Part shown: positions 54,372 to 63,187 of the stretch, piece after piece
Layout of the letters: each line of letters begins with the position of its first letter
How positions within the stretch are numbered: the first letter of the stretch is position 1
NCBI GenBank assembly: GCA_035280245.1
Contig: DATEGF010000366.1
Span: 1 to 64,000 of the forward strand
Reading direction: 5' to 3'
Source: DASZHJ01 sp035280245
GTDB lineage: Bacteria; Pseudomonadota; Alphaproteobacteria; ATCC43930; CGMCC-115725
DNA length: 64,000 nucleotides
The notes under the pieces: model-generated
The model's input: only the letters and a program-made list of their open reading frames with translations
Databases searched by the model: none
Told to the model about the DNA's origin: nothing
Program-made: the position numbers and the translations under genes

Positions 54372-55625
54372 TTACGGCCAGATCTTCTTCGGGTTCTTGC
54401 CGATCAGGAAGGTCGCGGGATCGGCGTCGGTGTACTGGTAGACGGCGGGCTTGAACTTGCCGCACTCGCCATGCGCGTCGCATTTGATCGGTCCGGACAC
54501 GCCGTCGAACTCGGGCATGGCGAACACCGCGTCCCGAAGCGCCTTGCGGCCGATCTGCGTGGCGCCGGACGAATCCGTCACGGCGACCTTGTTGATCGCC
54601 TTCATCAGCAGCTCCGCCGCGTCATAGGCCTGGCCGTGGAAGCCAGAGATCGGGCCCTCGCCATAGGCCTTCTTATAGGCCTCCAGGAACTTCGGATAGG
54701 ACTTGCCCATCGCTTCCGGCGAGACGTCGGGGTAGGCGATGCGGAAGCCGACGACCGCAGTACCGGCCGCCTTGATCATGTCCGGTGCCATCAGCGACCC
54801 ACCGCCAACCAGGGTCACCTTCTCGAGCCCGGGAATTTCCTTCACTTGACGGACGATCTGCGCGGCACCCGCGACGAACACCGGCAGATAGATCACGTCC
54901 GGCTTTTGAGTGGCGATGCGCGTCAGGAGCGGGTGCATGTCCACGTCCGTGGGTGCGATCGCCTCTTGAGACAGCACCGTGCCGCCCATCTTGGTGAAGT
55001 TCGTCGCGGTCACGACGGTTAGCTGTTGAGCATAAGGACTGCCGTCGTGGACGGTGACGATCTTCTGCGCCTTGAGGCTGTCGTGGATGAATTTCGCGTC
55101 CGCGGCACCCTGGTCGATGTCGCTGAAGATGGTCCGCACGAAGCCGTCATAGGTGGGCTTGCGGTCTGCCGCCGTGAGGGACGGCGCCGAGCAGGCGGTG
55201 CCAAGCTCGGTGATGCCGACCTTCCAGAAGATCGGCGCCGCGGGCGTGCAAACGCTCGAGCACGCGGAGCCCAGGACGGCCACGATGTTCGGAACGGCCG
55301 CGAGCTTCGTCGCGGCAGCCTGGCCACCCTCGGCGTTGCACTGATCGTCCTCGACGATGAACTTGATGGGATGGCCGACGATCTTGCTGCCGGCGTCCTT
55401 GAAAGCGATCTCCGCCCCACGCTTGGAATCGGTGCCGAGCGCTGTGTCGGCGCCCGAGATCACCCACATGCCGCCGATGACGATCGGCGCGCCCTTCGGG
55501 ATCGTTACCACCCCCAATTCGTCCTTCACCGCACCAGCGGCCCGTGCCCCTGTCGGCGCGGCGATGGCCGCGAGGAGCACGCCCAAGAAAGCAAATCCCA
55601 GAATGTTCCAACTCCGTTGCGACAT
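54372..55625 (-). CDS. Orphan ABC transporter substrate-binding protein, Leu/Ile/Val type
   Basis: 417-residue periplasmic binding protein with a Sec signal peptide (hydrophobic run LGFAFLGVLLAAIAA, cleavage near GARAAGA). The mature part has the type I fold (PIVIGGMWVISGADTALGTDSKRGAEIAF, core GTDSKRGAEIAF). ATG 55625 is preceded by GGAGG. No permease or ATPase genes of the matching type are adjacent: the next genes are an aminotransferase and, on the other side, sugar-type permeases. It may use the Liv-type importer at 44-47 kb or one outside the window. Cysteines in CNAEGG, CSSVC and CDAHGECG hint at disulfides. Confidence 0.88.
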   Translation of the reverse strand: MSQRSWNILGFAFLGVLLAAIAAPTGARAAGAVKDELGVVTIPKGAPIVIGGMWVISGADTALGTDSKRGAEIAFKDAGSKIVGHPIKFIVEDDQCNAEGGQAAATKLAAVPNIVAVLGSACSSVCTPAAPIFWKVGITELGTACSAPSLTAADRKPTYDGFVRTIFSDIDQGAADAKFIHDSLKAQKIVTVHDGSPYAQQLTVVTATNFTKMGGTVLSQEAIAPTDVDMHPLLTRIATQKPDVIYLPVFVAGAAQIVRQVKEIPGLEKVTLVGGGSLMAPDMIKAAGTAVVGFRIAYPDVSPEAMGKSYPKFLEAYKKAYGEGPISGFHGQAYDAAELLMKAINKVAVTDSSGATQIGRKALRDAVFAMPEFDGVSGPIKCDAHGECGKFKPAVYQYTDADPATFLIGKNPKKIWP

Positions 55626-55772
55626 ATCCGCCTCCTCTCGATTGTTTGTTGACTGGATAGTCTCCTGTCCCCGGTGCCCCCGAATGCGGCAGCCGATCAG
55701 TCCGCGAATGCTAGCACCGGGACGGGCCACCGGAAAGATGCGCTGGTCGCTTCCCCATAGAGGGGTACGGGC

Positions 55773-56621
55773 TCAGCCCTTGATGCCCGTCAGGGCCACG
55801 CTCTCGATGATGCGGCGGCGCAGGAGCAGGAACACGATCAGCATCGGCAGCGTGGAGATCACCGAGCCCGCCATCAGCTTGCCGAAGTCGGTGCTGAACT
55901 TGAACTGGAAGGCGGTGAGGCCGACCTCCATGTTGAAGAGCAGCTGATCGTTCGCGATCAGGAGCGGCCAGATGAAGGCGGCCCAGGCCTGGATGAAGGC
56001 GAAGATGCCGATCGCGCTGAAGGCCGAGACGGAGAGCGGCGCGATGATCCGGACCAGGATCCACCATTCCGAGGCGCCGTCGATCCGCGCGGCCTCGAGA
56101 TAGTCGGTCGGGATCGCCGACGCCACGTGCTGGCGCATCAGGAAGATGCCGAAGCTCATGAAGAGCGTCGGCAGCACGATGCCCTGATAGGTGTTGATCC
56201 AGCCGATGGCATTGAGCTGGAGATAGAGCGCGATCATGTAGCTCTCGAACGGCACGATCGCCGTCGCGATGATCAGGCCGAAGAGCGCCGTGCGCAGCGG
56301 GAAGCGATATTTCGCGAAGACCGTGCCCGCGAGCAGCGAGGTGAGCGCGACGCTGATCGTCGCCACCACCGACATGCCGATGCTGTTGGCGAAGAAGCGG
56401 CCGAAGGGCGCCGTGTCGAACACCCCGGAATAATTCGCGAGCGTCGGCGTCTGCGGCAGCCATATCGGCGGCCAGACCGCGATCTCCGGCGCCGGCTTGA
56501 AGGAGGTGAGCAGCATCCAGATCATCGGCAGCACCATGATGACGCCGCCGAAGAACAGGATCGCGTGCGCGATCCCCGTGAGGATGCGCGCGCCGAGCGT
56601 TTTGCGCCTGCCCCGCACCAT
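55773..56621 (-). CDS. Carbohydrate ABC transporter permease, MalG type
   Basis: 282-residue inner-membrane permease with about six hydrophobic segments. The EAA loop that docks the ATPase is DYLEAARIDGASEWWILVRI (Glu-Ala-Ala-x3-Gly pattern). N-terminus positively charged (VRGRRK). It follows the MalF-type gene directly (stop and start adjacent) in the order binding protein, MalF-type, MalG-type. Imports a carbohydrate or polyol; the substrate is unknown. Confidence 0.92.
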   Translation of the reverse strand: MVRGRRKTLGARILTGIAHAILFFGGVIMVLPMIWMLLTSFKPAPEIAVWPPIWLPQTPTLANYSGVFDTAPFGRFFANSIGMSVVATISVALTSLLAGTVFAKYRFPLRTALFGLIIATAIVPFESYMIALYLQLNAIGWINTYQGIVLPTLFMSFGIFLMRQHVASAIPTDYLEAARIDGASEWWILVRIIAPLSVSAFSAIGIFAFIQAWAAFIWPLLIANDQLLFNMEVGLTAFQFKFSTDFGKLMAGSVISTLPMLIVFLLLRRRIIESVALTGIKG

Positions 56622-57563
56622 CTATTCCTCCTGGCTCCGCACCAGGCGGAACTGGATCAGGGTGAAGCCCAGCACCAGGAAGGTGAGCGCCATCGCCTCG
56701 GCGGAGCCGTAGCCCATCTTGTGGTACTGAAAGGCGTTCTGCCAGATGTCGAAGACCAGCACGCGGAGCGCCTGACCCGGTGACGCCTGGGATCCCAGCG
56801 TCATCACATAGACCTGGGTGAAGACGTTGAACGAGTTGATCGTGGCGGTGACGAGCACGTAAAGCAGGATCGGCTTCAGCAGCGGCAGCGTCACGTGCCA
56901 GAAGCGCTGCCAGGGCGATGCGCCGTCGAGGCTCGCGGCCTCGAGATAGGAGTCCGGAATGTTGCGGATGCCGACCAGGAACAGGATCAGATTGTACCCG
57001 AGCCCCTTCCAGATGCTCATGATGATGATCGCCCAGAGCGCGACATCCGGGCTGGTCAGCCAAGGCACCGCGGGAATGCCGAGGAACGACAGGAAGTAGT
57101 TGAGGACCCCGTAGGTGTAGTCGTAGATCCAGCGCCACGCGATCGCCATCGGCACCAGCGGCGTGATCACCGGCAGGAAGTAGATGGTCTGATAGATCGC
57201 GGCGACCCAGCCCTTGCGCGCAAGGAAAACCGCGAGCGGCAGTGCCAGCAGCGTGCTGATCACCACCGTGGCGACCGAGTAGATGAGCGTGTTCTCGAGC
57301 GCGAGCCGGAAATTCTCGTCAGCGAGCAGATCGGTGTAGTTGCGCAGGCCGATGAACGGCTTTGCCGGCCGGATCAGGTCCCAGCGGTAGAAGCTGATCG
57401 CGACGCTCTCGAGGATTGGGATGACGCGGACATAGAAAAACAGGGCCAGCACTGGCGCTAGCGCGACGTAGCAGAAGATCAGGGCCTGCCGGTCGCGCCG
57501 AATGCGCGCCCAGCGCATCGCCAGGAATCCTGGTCGCTCGATAGCTGGGCTCGGTGCCGCCAC
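56622..57563 (-). CDS. Carbohydrate ABC transporter permease, MalF type
   Basis: 313-residue permease with six to seven hydrophobic segments and the EAA loop DSYLEAASLDGASPWQRF. Partner of the MalG-type permease, which starts immediately after its stop codon. The short first segment (no large periplasmic domain) is as in most UgpA/ThuF-like permeases rather than E. coli MalF. It is separated from the binding-protein gene upstream by 149 bases that carry palindromic repeats. Confidence 0.92.
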   Translation of the reverse strand: MAAPSPAIERPGFLAMRWARIRRDRQALIFCYVALAPVLALFFYVRVIPILESVAISFYRWDLIRPAKPFIGLRNYTDLLADENFRLALENTLIYSVATVVISTLLALPLAVFLARKGWVAAIYQTIYFLPVITPLVPMAIAWRWIYDYTYGVLNYFLSFLGIPAVPWLTSPDVALWAIIIMSIWKGLGYNLILFLVGIRNIPDSYLEAASLDGASPWQRFWHVTLPLLKPILLYVLVTATINSFNVFTQVYVMTLGSQASPGQALRVLVFDIWQNAFQYHKMGYGSAEAMALTFLVLGFTLIQFRLVRSQEE

Positions 57564-57597
57564 GGCGTACCTTCCTTAGGCGCCGCTCCCGCCGTCC

Positions 57598-57680
57598 GTC
57601 ATGGCCGGGCTTGACCCGGCCATCCACGTGGACCCCCGGGTCACCCCCGGACTGTGATCCGGGGGCGGGGGTGACGGAAA
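57598..57680. repeat. Palindromic intergenic repeats (GTCATGGCCGGG type)
   Basis: Two palindromes. GTCATGGCCGGGCTTGACCC followed by GGCCATCCACG (57598-57628) has the stem ATGGCCGGG/CCCGGCCAT. The second, about 57640-57677, pairs GTCACCCCCGGA with TCCGGGGGCGGGGGTGAC imperfectly. The first matches a repeat very common in alphaproteobacterial intergenic DNA. Position: between the sugar-binding-protein gene and its two permease genes. Confidence 0.8.
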
Positions 57681-57712
57681 GAAGGAGACTGACTCGAGAT
57701 ACACGACCATGC

Positions 57713-59059
57713 TCAGGTCGCGCTGTACATGTCCGCATCCTTGAGGAGCTGGTCCGTCTGCGCTGCCATCGCCTTGATGGCCTCGGCGACCTTCGCCGGG
57801 TTGCCGTTGAGGGCGGGATCGATGTAGGCGGCGGTGAGCTTGTCCGCCATCTTGGATTCGATCTCATCCCAGGGCGAGAGGATCGGCTCGACGTAGTAGT
57901 CCATGCCCTTGGGTGGCGTGACGAACACCTCGAACTGGGGCGTCTTGGCGAGGAGCGGCTTCCAGTCCACGTCCTCGCGCTCGGAGACCCAGCCGGTCAT
58001 CTCGGTGATCCGGAGCGAGTTCTCGGGGTTGGTGAGGAACTTCACGAACTCCCACGCGGCGGGCTTGTTCGCGCTCTTGCCGTTGACGTAGACGCCCCAG
58101 GGCTGCAGCAGCATCTTGTAGGGGCTGGAGGCCGTCCATTTCGGGATCGGAGCCACGCCATACTCGAGGTTTGGTGCCTTGTCGTGGATCTCGCCGATCA
58201 CCCAGGCCTCGCGCCAGAGCATGGCGGTGGTGCCGGCCGCAAACGCGGCCGCATCGTGCTGCACCTTGGGATCGTCGATCTTGTGCTTCTGCACGGCGTC
58301 CACGACCCATTGCAGCGCCGCCCGCCCGCCATCGTTGTCGAAACCGTTGTGGTACTTGCCGCTTGCCGTCTTGACGATAACCGGAGAGCCTGCGGCCTCG
58401 AGCAGATAACGGAACTTCTCGCAGATGCCGCTGCCCTGGCCTGAGAGCCGGAGGCTGATGCCGCTGCGGATCATCTTGCCGCTGCTGTCGAACTTCACGA
58501 GCTTCTTCGCGGCCTCGACGCATTCAGCCATGGTGGCCGGCGGATTGGCGATCCCGGCCTCCTTGAACATGGCCTTGTTGTAGAACATCGAGGCCTTGCT
58601 GCCTTCGTAGAGCGGCAGCCCATACGTCTTGCCGCTGAGCGTGAAGAACTCGACCACGAACTTGTTCCAGGAACCGCTCTTCAGATACTTGTCGATGTCG
58701 GCGGGATTCGCATCGATCAGGCCGGACTCGATGAAATTCACGCTGATGTTGGTGCCGATGTCGTAGATGTCGGGGCCGGTGCCCGTGGGCACCGCGGCGG
58801 TCAGCTTCTGCTCGGTCTCGCGGAGCGAGGTGCTGAAGACCGTGCATTTCACCTCGGGATGGGCGGCGGTGTAGGCTTTGGCGACCGCCTCGTAGAACGG
58901 CTGCAGCTCCGGGAAACCGGTCCATATCGCGAGCGTGGTCTCGGCGAGTGCGGGGCGGATGACCGAGATGCCGCTCGCGCTGGCGATGCCGGCTCCCGCC
59001 GCGAGCTTGAGCATGGTCCGCCGCCCGATTTTGGTGCGCTGGATCCTAGGCTTTTCCAT
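57713..59059 (-). CDS. Extracellular solute-binding protein family 1 (sugar ABC importer)
   Basis: 448-residue periplasmic binding protein of the MalE/UgpB-like class. The N-terminus has a twin-arginine signal (GRRTMLKLAAGAG, then a hydrophobic stretch ending PALAE). Mature part: TTLAIWTGFPELQPFYEAV, DIYDIGTNISVNFIESG, and the ligand-site Trp-rich LQPWGVYVNG. It is the first gene of the minus-strand operon with MalF- and MalG-type permeases. No ATPase gene follows within the window, so a shared ATPase elsewhere is implied. Its ligand could be an oligosaccharide or glycerol-phosphate-like compound. Confidence 0.9.
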   Translation of the reverse strand: MEKPRIQRTKIGRRTMLKLAAGAGIASASGISVIRPALAETTLAIWTGFPELQPFYEAVAKAYTAAHPEVKCTVFSTSLRETEQKLTAAVPTGTGPDIYDIGTNISVNFIESGLIDANPADIDKYLKSGSWNKFVVEFFTLSGKTYGLPLYEGSKASMFYNKAMFKEAGIANPPATMAECVEAAKKLVKFDSSGKMIRSGISLRLSGQGSGICEKFRYLLEAAGSPVIVKTASGKYHNGFDNDGGRAALQWVVDAVQKHKIDDPKVQHDAAAFAAGTTAMLWREAWVIGEIHDKAPNLEYGVAPIPKWTASSPYKMLLQPWGVYVNGKSANKPAAWEFVKFLTNPENSLRITEMTGWVSEREDVDWKPLLAKTPQFEVFVTPPKGMDYYVEPILSPWDEIESKMADKLTAAYIDPALNGNPAKVAEAIKAMAAQTDQLLKDADMYSAT

Positions 59060-59178
59060 TCTGGTCTCCTCCCGTTAGTTCGGTGACCGCGCCAGCCTCG
59101 CACGAGACGCGCGGGTCCGAGACAAGCCTATCGCCGGAGTGCGGCGTGGGCAAATCGCGCTCGATAATGGGGGAGCGG

Positions 59179-60231
59179 TTACTCCGCGGCTTTCGCCGCT
59201 CGAGCGCCGAGCGCCTCGATCACCTTGCTCTGGAAATACGCGACCGACTGCTCGTGGCGTGGGCTGAGCGGTCCGGGCACATAAGCGCCCGATGCGTAGT
59301 TGCGCTGCGTGTGCTCGCAGATGCCGAAATCCTCGCGCACGATCTGGCAATTGGTCGCGATGGTTTGTGCGCGTGTCTCCGCCGCCGCCTCCGACGTGTC
59401 GGCGAAGTAGAAGTGATAGACGAGCTCGGTTTCGCCGGCGCTGGTCGGGTTGATGCGGCTCGTGTTCATGCCGCCAGGGAAAACCGAGAGCGTCCAGCTC
59501 GGCCACATCCAGAGCCACTTGCCGCCATAGATGGAGCCGCTTCGCTGGGGCGCGGTCATGCGCACGAGGCCGCGGCGCGCGACAGTCTCGAACTTGTCGA
59601 ACTGGATCACCTTGCTGAAAGCCGGATGAATGCCCGGGACGTGATAGCCCTCGACGAAATTGTCCGTGTAGGTCTTCCAGTTCGACTTCATCAGAAACCG
59701 CTCGCCGGCGACGGGCGCGAAACGCTCGATCGGGAACTCCGCGACTTCATCGGGAAGATCGCCGAGCTGCTCGATCAAGCTCGTGGCGGGATCGATCGCG
59801 ACAAAGAGCAAGCCACGCCAGGCATCGACCGCGATCGGCTGGAGTGGCCAATCCTCCAGCCGGAATCCCGGATCGTCGCCGAACCACGGCGCCGCCCTGA
59901 GCCGGCCGTCGTGATCGTAGACCCAGAGATGATAGGGGCAGCGTAAGGTCTGACAGTGGCCGGTGCCTTCCTCGAGGAGGCGCGCGCCCCGGTGCCGGCA
60001 CACGTTGTGAAACGCGCGAAGGACGCCGTCCTCTCCGCGCAGGACGAAGAGCTTCCAGTTCGCGATCTCGACTGCGAGGTATTGCCCCGGTTCCGCCACC
60101 TGCGAGACCGGGCCCAGCATCTGCCAGTGCCGGGCGAAGATCGCCTCGCGCTCCCGCCCATAGTTCGCGGGATCGACGTAATAGCCGGGCGCTAGGTTGC
60201 GCGGCATCGGGGCGCTGGTAGAGGTCACCAT
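59179..60231 (-). CDS. Rieske-type ring-hydroxylating oxygenase alpha subunit
   Basis: 350-residue oxygenase. Rieske 2Fe-2S ligands Cys78-x-His80 and Cys98-x2-His101 (CRHRGARL, then CPYHLWVYD). The mononuclear iron site is indicated by DNFVEGYHVPGIHP and by the downstream acidic residue in REDFGICEHTQ. ATG 60231 has AAGGAT in front; the frame to 60255 is open. No reductase, ferredoxin or beta-subunit gene is adjacent, so it needs partners encoded elsewhere. Substrate could be an aromatic acid or a quaternary amine (choline monooxygenase-like members share the same layout). Confidence 0.9.
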   Translation of the reverse strand: MVTSTSAPMPRNLAPGYYVDPANYGREREAIFARHWQMLGPVSQVAEPGQYLAVEIANWKLFVLRGEDGVLRAFHNVCRHRGARLLEEGTGHCQTLRCPYHLWVYDHDGRLRAAPWFGDDPGFRLEDWPLQPIAVDAWRGLLFVAIDPATSLIEQLGDLPDEVAEFPIERFAPVAGERFLMKSNWKTYTDNFVEGYHVPGIHPAFSKVIQFDKFETVARRGLVRMTAPQRSGSIYGGKWLWMWPSWTLSVFPGGMNTSRINPTSAGETELVYHFYFADTSEAAAETRAQTIATNCQIVREDFGICEHTQRNYASGAYVPGPLSPRHEQSVAYFQSKVIEALGARAAKAAE

Positions 60232-60351
60232 CGATATCCTTTTCTGTCGCCCCATAGACTAAGTCCGAACCCCATCGAGCGGCAAGAAACCGCGCGAATC
60301 CGCGGTGGGCCGAATCTCGATGCACCGCGATTCCGCGGCTATACTGACCGC

Positions 60352-61149
60352 ATGCACCTTGCCCGGCGCATGATGGGCGTCGCGCTCGCTTTCGGTATCG
60401 GCGGCATTGCGGACGTCGTCCAGGCCGAGGAGCTCGCCGCCTTTTATCGCGCCACCTGGGCGGGGCTGCCGGCGGCGGAAATTCGGCTCGGTCTCGGCGA
60501 TACGCCGTCGGACTATCGGCACGAGATCCGCATCGAGACGCAGGGTGCGCCGCGCTGGTTCACGAAGTTCCGTGCGGACGCGGTGGGCGAGGGCAAACTC
60601 GCCAAGAACGGCAATGCGATCCCGGCGCATTACAATGCCCACTACGACCTGCGCAAGCGCCGCAACCAGCTGCTGAGCTTGCGCTTCGTCGAGCGCGGGG
60701 GCGACCGTGTCGCCGAGCGAACTCCCGACGATACCAGCCGCAAGCCCCTGCTCGCGGAGATTCACCGCCGCGATGTCCTCGATCCCATCGCGGCACTCGC
60801 TTTCATTCGCCAGCATCTGCGGGTGAAGCCGGCACAGGCCGGCGATACCTTCGTGATCCCCGTGTTCGACGATGCGCGTCGGTTCGACGTCGCCGTGCGT
60901 GTGGTCGCGGTCGGCGGCGAGGAGGACACGATCCGGCTCGGCCTGACACTCAAGCCTATCGCGGGGTTCAAGGGTGAGAGCAGTGACGACGGCGATCCCG
61001 ACAGTGCCCCGAGACCGGTCGACCTGACACTCAGTAACGACGCGCGGCTATTGCCGCTCACGCTGCGGGTCCGGATCGCGTTCCTGCCGGTCTGGGTACA
61101 GCTCGACCACGTCTGCACCAGCCTCGCCACCTGCGGGGCGCAGCGCTAA
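60352..61149 (+). CDS. DUF3108 domain-containing exported protein
   Basis: 265-residue protein with a Sec signal peptide (RRMMGVALAFGIGGIADVVQAEE, core VALAFGIGGIADVVQA) and the DUF3108 beta-rich domain: FYRATWAGLPAAEIRLGLG at the start, LRKRRNQLLSLRF in the middle. Usually periplasmic or envelope-associated, function unknown. It is divergent from the Rieske oxygenase and converges on the DHA2 exporter. Two cysteines near the C-terminus (CTSLATC) may form a disulfide. Confidence 0.85.
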   Translation: MHLARRMMGVALAFGIGGIADVVQAEELAAFYRATWAGLPAAEIRLGLGDTPSDYRHEIRIETQGAPRWFTKFRADAVGEGKLAKNGNAIPAHYNAHYDLRKRRNQLLSLRFVERGGDRVAERTPDDTSRKPLLAEIHRRDVLDPIAALAFIRQHLRVKPAQAGDTFVIPVFDDARRFDVAVRVVAVGGEEDTIRLGLTLKPIAGFKGESSDDGDPDSAPRPVDLTLSNDARLLPLTLRVRIAFLPVWVQLDHVCTSLATCGAQR

Positions 61150-61165
61150 GCGCCGAGGCATCCGG

Positions 61166-62746
61166 TCATCGGGGCCGCGACACCGCTTCACGTGGAATTG
61201 TCAGAAAGGCGGAGGCCGCGGAGAGGGCGGCGAGGCCAGCGGCGCCGACCATCAGAAGCCGGAAGCTCGTGGTCAGCGACGCCGCGATCGAGACCTGAAG
61301 CTCGGCCCGCGCATCGGCGGGCAGGCTGGTCGCGAAGTCCGTGCCGGCCAACGACTGCTTGACGGCGGTGACGGCGTCCCGCAGCTCGGGGCTCACGCCG
61401 AGTGCACCGACCTGACCGTCCAGCACGTGACCGAACAGGCTCAGTCCCACGGCGCCGAACGCGGCAACGGCAAGCAGGGAGGCAATATCGGCGACGGCGT
61501 TGTTGATGCCTGAGGCGACCCCGATCTGACCGTCGGGCACGGCGCTCATCACCGCCGCCGTGAGCGGCGCGACGCTGATCGCCATGCCGAAGCCGGTGAT
61601 CAGCATCGGCGGCAATACCGTCAGCCAGTAGGAGCCGCCGCCGCTCAGCGCGAATAACGCCAAACCCGCCGCCGTGATCAAGGGTCCGATGATCAGCGGC
61701 GGGCGAGCACCGAAGCGATCGAGCAGGCCACCGGACCAGCGGGACAGCGTGAACATGACCAGCGGAAATGGCAGGAACGCGGCACCCGCTTCGGCCGCAG
61801 TATAGGATCGCGCCCGGATCAGGTCGAACGGCAGCAGGAAGAGCCCGCCACCGAGCGCCCCATAGAGGAGCAGGGTCAGCAGGTTGATCCCGCTGAACCG
61901 GCGGGAGCGAAAGAGTCCCAGGGGCACCATGGGCGCGGCACCGCGCATCTCCACCCAGAGAAAGAGTGCCAGCGCCAGCACGCCCGCGACGCCGGCGGTC
62001 ACGATCGGAGGATCGCGCCAGCCATGCTCGCCGGCCTCGATCAGTGCGAAGGCCAAAGCGGCGAGGCCACTTGCCGCGAGAATGGCGCCGGCCCAATCGA
62101 GGCGGGCAGCAGCGTGCGGATCGCGACTCTCCGGAAGCCGAGTCCAAGCGATCAAGCCGGCCAGCACCGCGAACGGCACATTGATGAAAAAGATGGCGCG
62201 CCAGGAGATCGTATCGGTGAGCCATCCGCCGAGCACGGGGCCAAGCGCGCCCGCGATCGAGGTCGCTCCGGCCCACGTGCCGATCGCCTTGCCTTTCTCG
62301 CGCTCATCGAAGGCGGCGCCGATGATTGCGAGACTATTGGGCACCATGAGGGCACCGCCGAATCCCTGCACGATGCGCGCGGCGACCAGTGGGATCGCGC
62401 CGGGCGCCAGGCCACAGGCAATCGAAGCGAGCGTGAACACGACAATGCCCGCGATAAAGACGCGACGGCGGCCAAACCGATCGCCCGCGGCGCCGCCGAT
62501 CAAGGTGAGCGCGGCGCTCACCAGCACGTAGCCGTTCACGACCCACTGCATGAGGGGCAGGCTCGCGCCGAGATCGGTGCCGATCACCGGCAGCGCCACG
62601 CCGACCACCGCGCTGTCGATGAAGGCCATGCCCGAGCCGATGACGGTCGCGGCCATCACGAACGATTTGACGCGCTCGGCGCAAGGCGCGCCCGATCGCG
62701 CCGCCGCGATCAGCGCCTCATCGCACGGGCTCGTCCGGCCTTTCAT
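61166..62746 (-). CDS. MFS transporter, DHA2 (EmrB/QacA) drug:H+ antiporter family
   Basis: 526-residue inner-membrane exporter with about 14 hydrophobic segments. Motif A is GDRFGRRRVF between segments 2 and 3, the motif C-like antiporter segment is SIAGALGPVLGGWLTD, and MAFIDSAVVGVALPVIG near the start is the DHA2 motif D1-like region. It is convergent with the DUF3108 gene (16 bases). The substrate is not predictable; multidrug or metabolite export. Confidence 0.92.
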   Translation of the reverse strand: MKGRTSPCDEALIAAARSGAPCAERVKSFVMAATVIGSGMAFIDSAVVGVALPVIGTDLGASLPLMQWVVNGYVLVSAALTLIGGAAGDRFGRRRVFIAGIVVFTLASIACGLAPGAIPLVAARIVQGFGGALMVPNSLAIIGAAFDEREKGKAIGTWAGATSIAGALGPVLGGWLTDTISWRAIFFINVPFAVLAGLIAWTRLPESRDPHAAARLDWAGAILAASGLAALAFALIEAGEHGWRDPPIVTAGVAGVLALALFLWVEMRGAAPMVPLGLFRSRRFSGINLLTLLLYGALGGGLFLLPFDLIRARSYTAAEAGAAFLPFPLVMFTLSRWSGGLLDRFGARPPLIIGPLITAAGLALFALSGGGSYWLTVLPPMLITGFGMAISVAPLTAAVMSAVPDGQIGVASGINNAVADIASLLAVAAFGAVGLSLFGHVLDGQVGALGVSPELRDAVTAVKQSLAGTDFATSLPADARAELQVSIAASLTTSFRLLMVGAAGLAALSAASAFLTIPREAVSRPR

Positions 62747-62843
62747 GAGCGCGACTGTCGCATCGCATCGTCGGGAATGAAATACCCGGCCGCGCGGTCA
62801 TTCTGGCGAGGCCTCGCATCCACCTCATCAGGAGATCAAGCTC

Positions 62844-63113
62844 ATGACCAGAAAACCTTGCCGTCCGGGGTCACTTGCCGTGGCCGCCTTCGCGCTCGCG
62901 GTATTCGCGGCCGCGCCCGCATTCGCCTCGGGGCACGAGGTCTATCCGCCCGGCTGGAACACGCCCCGCGATCCCGGGCCGGTGATCTACACCTACGATC
63001 CCCTGGATCTCTCGATGCATCACATCCCCGGAACGCCGGAGCTCAAACCGGCCTACGGCCCGGTGATCTACCAGTTCACGCCGCAGTCCCTGCGCATGCA
63101 TCGCGTTCCCTGA
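62844..63113 (+). CDS. Small exported protein with duplicated 18-residue unit (89 aa)
   Basis: 89-residue protein with a Sec signal peptide (basic start, hydrophobic run, cleavage near APAFA-S). The mature 60 residues consist mainly of two copies of one unit: GPVIYTYDPLDLSMHHIP (residues 45-62) and GPVIYQFTPQSLRMHRVP (72-89), 27 residues apart. GGAG nine bases before the ATG supports the start. Divergent from the DHA2 exporter. No known domain is recognised; the paired Met-His residues (SMHHIP, RMHRVP) could bind a metal such as copper, but this is only a suggestion. Confidence 0.72.
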   Translation: MTRKPCRPGSLAVAAFALAVFAAAPAFASGHEVYPPGWNTPRDPGPVIYTYDPLDLSMHHIPGTPELKPAYGPVIYQFTPQSLRMHRVP

Positions 63114-63187
63114 CGGAGCCTGTTTTCCGCGCCACGAGCCGCCACACCGACCCTCGTGGCGCGTGGAACGGCGACGGGCCGCCGGGC

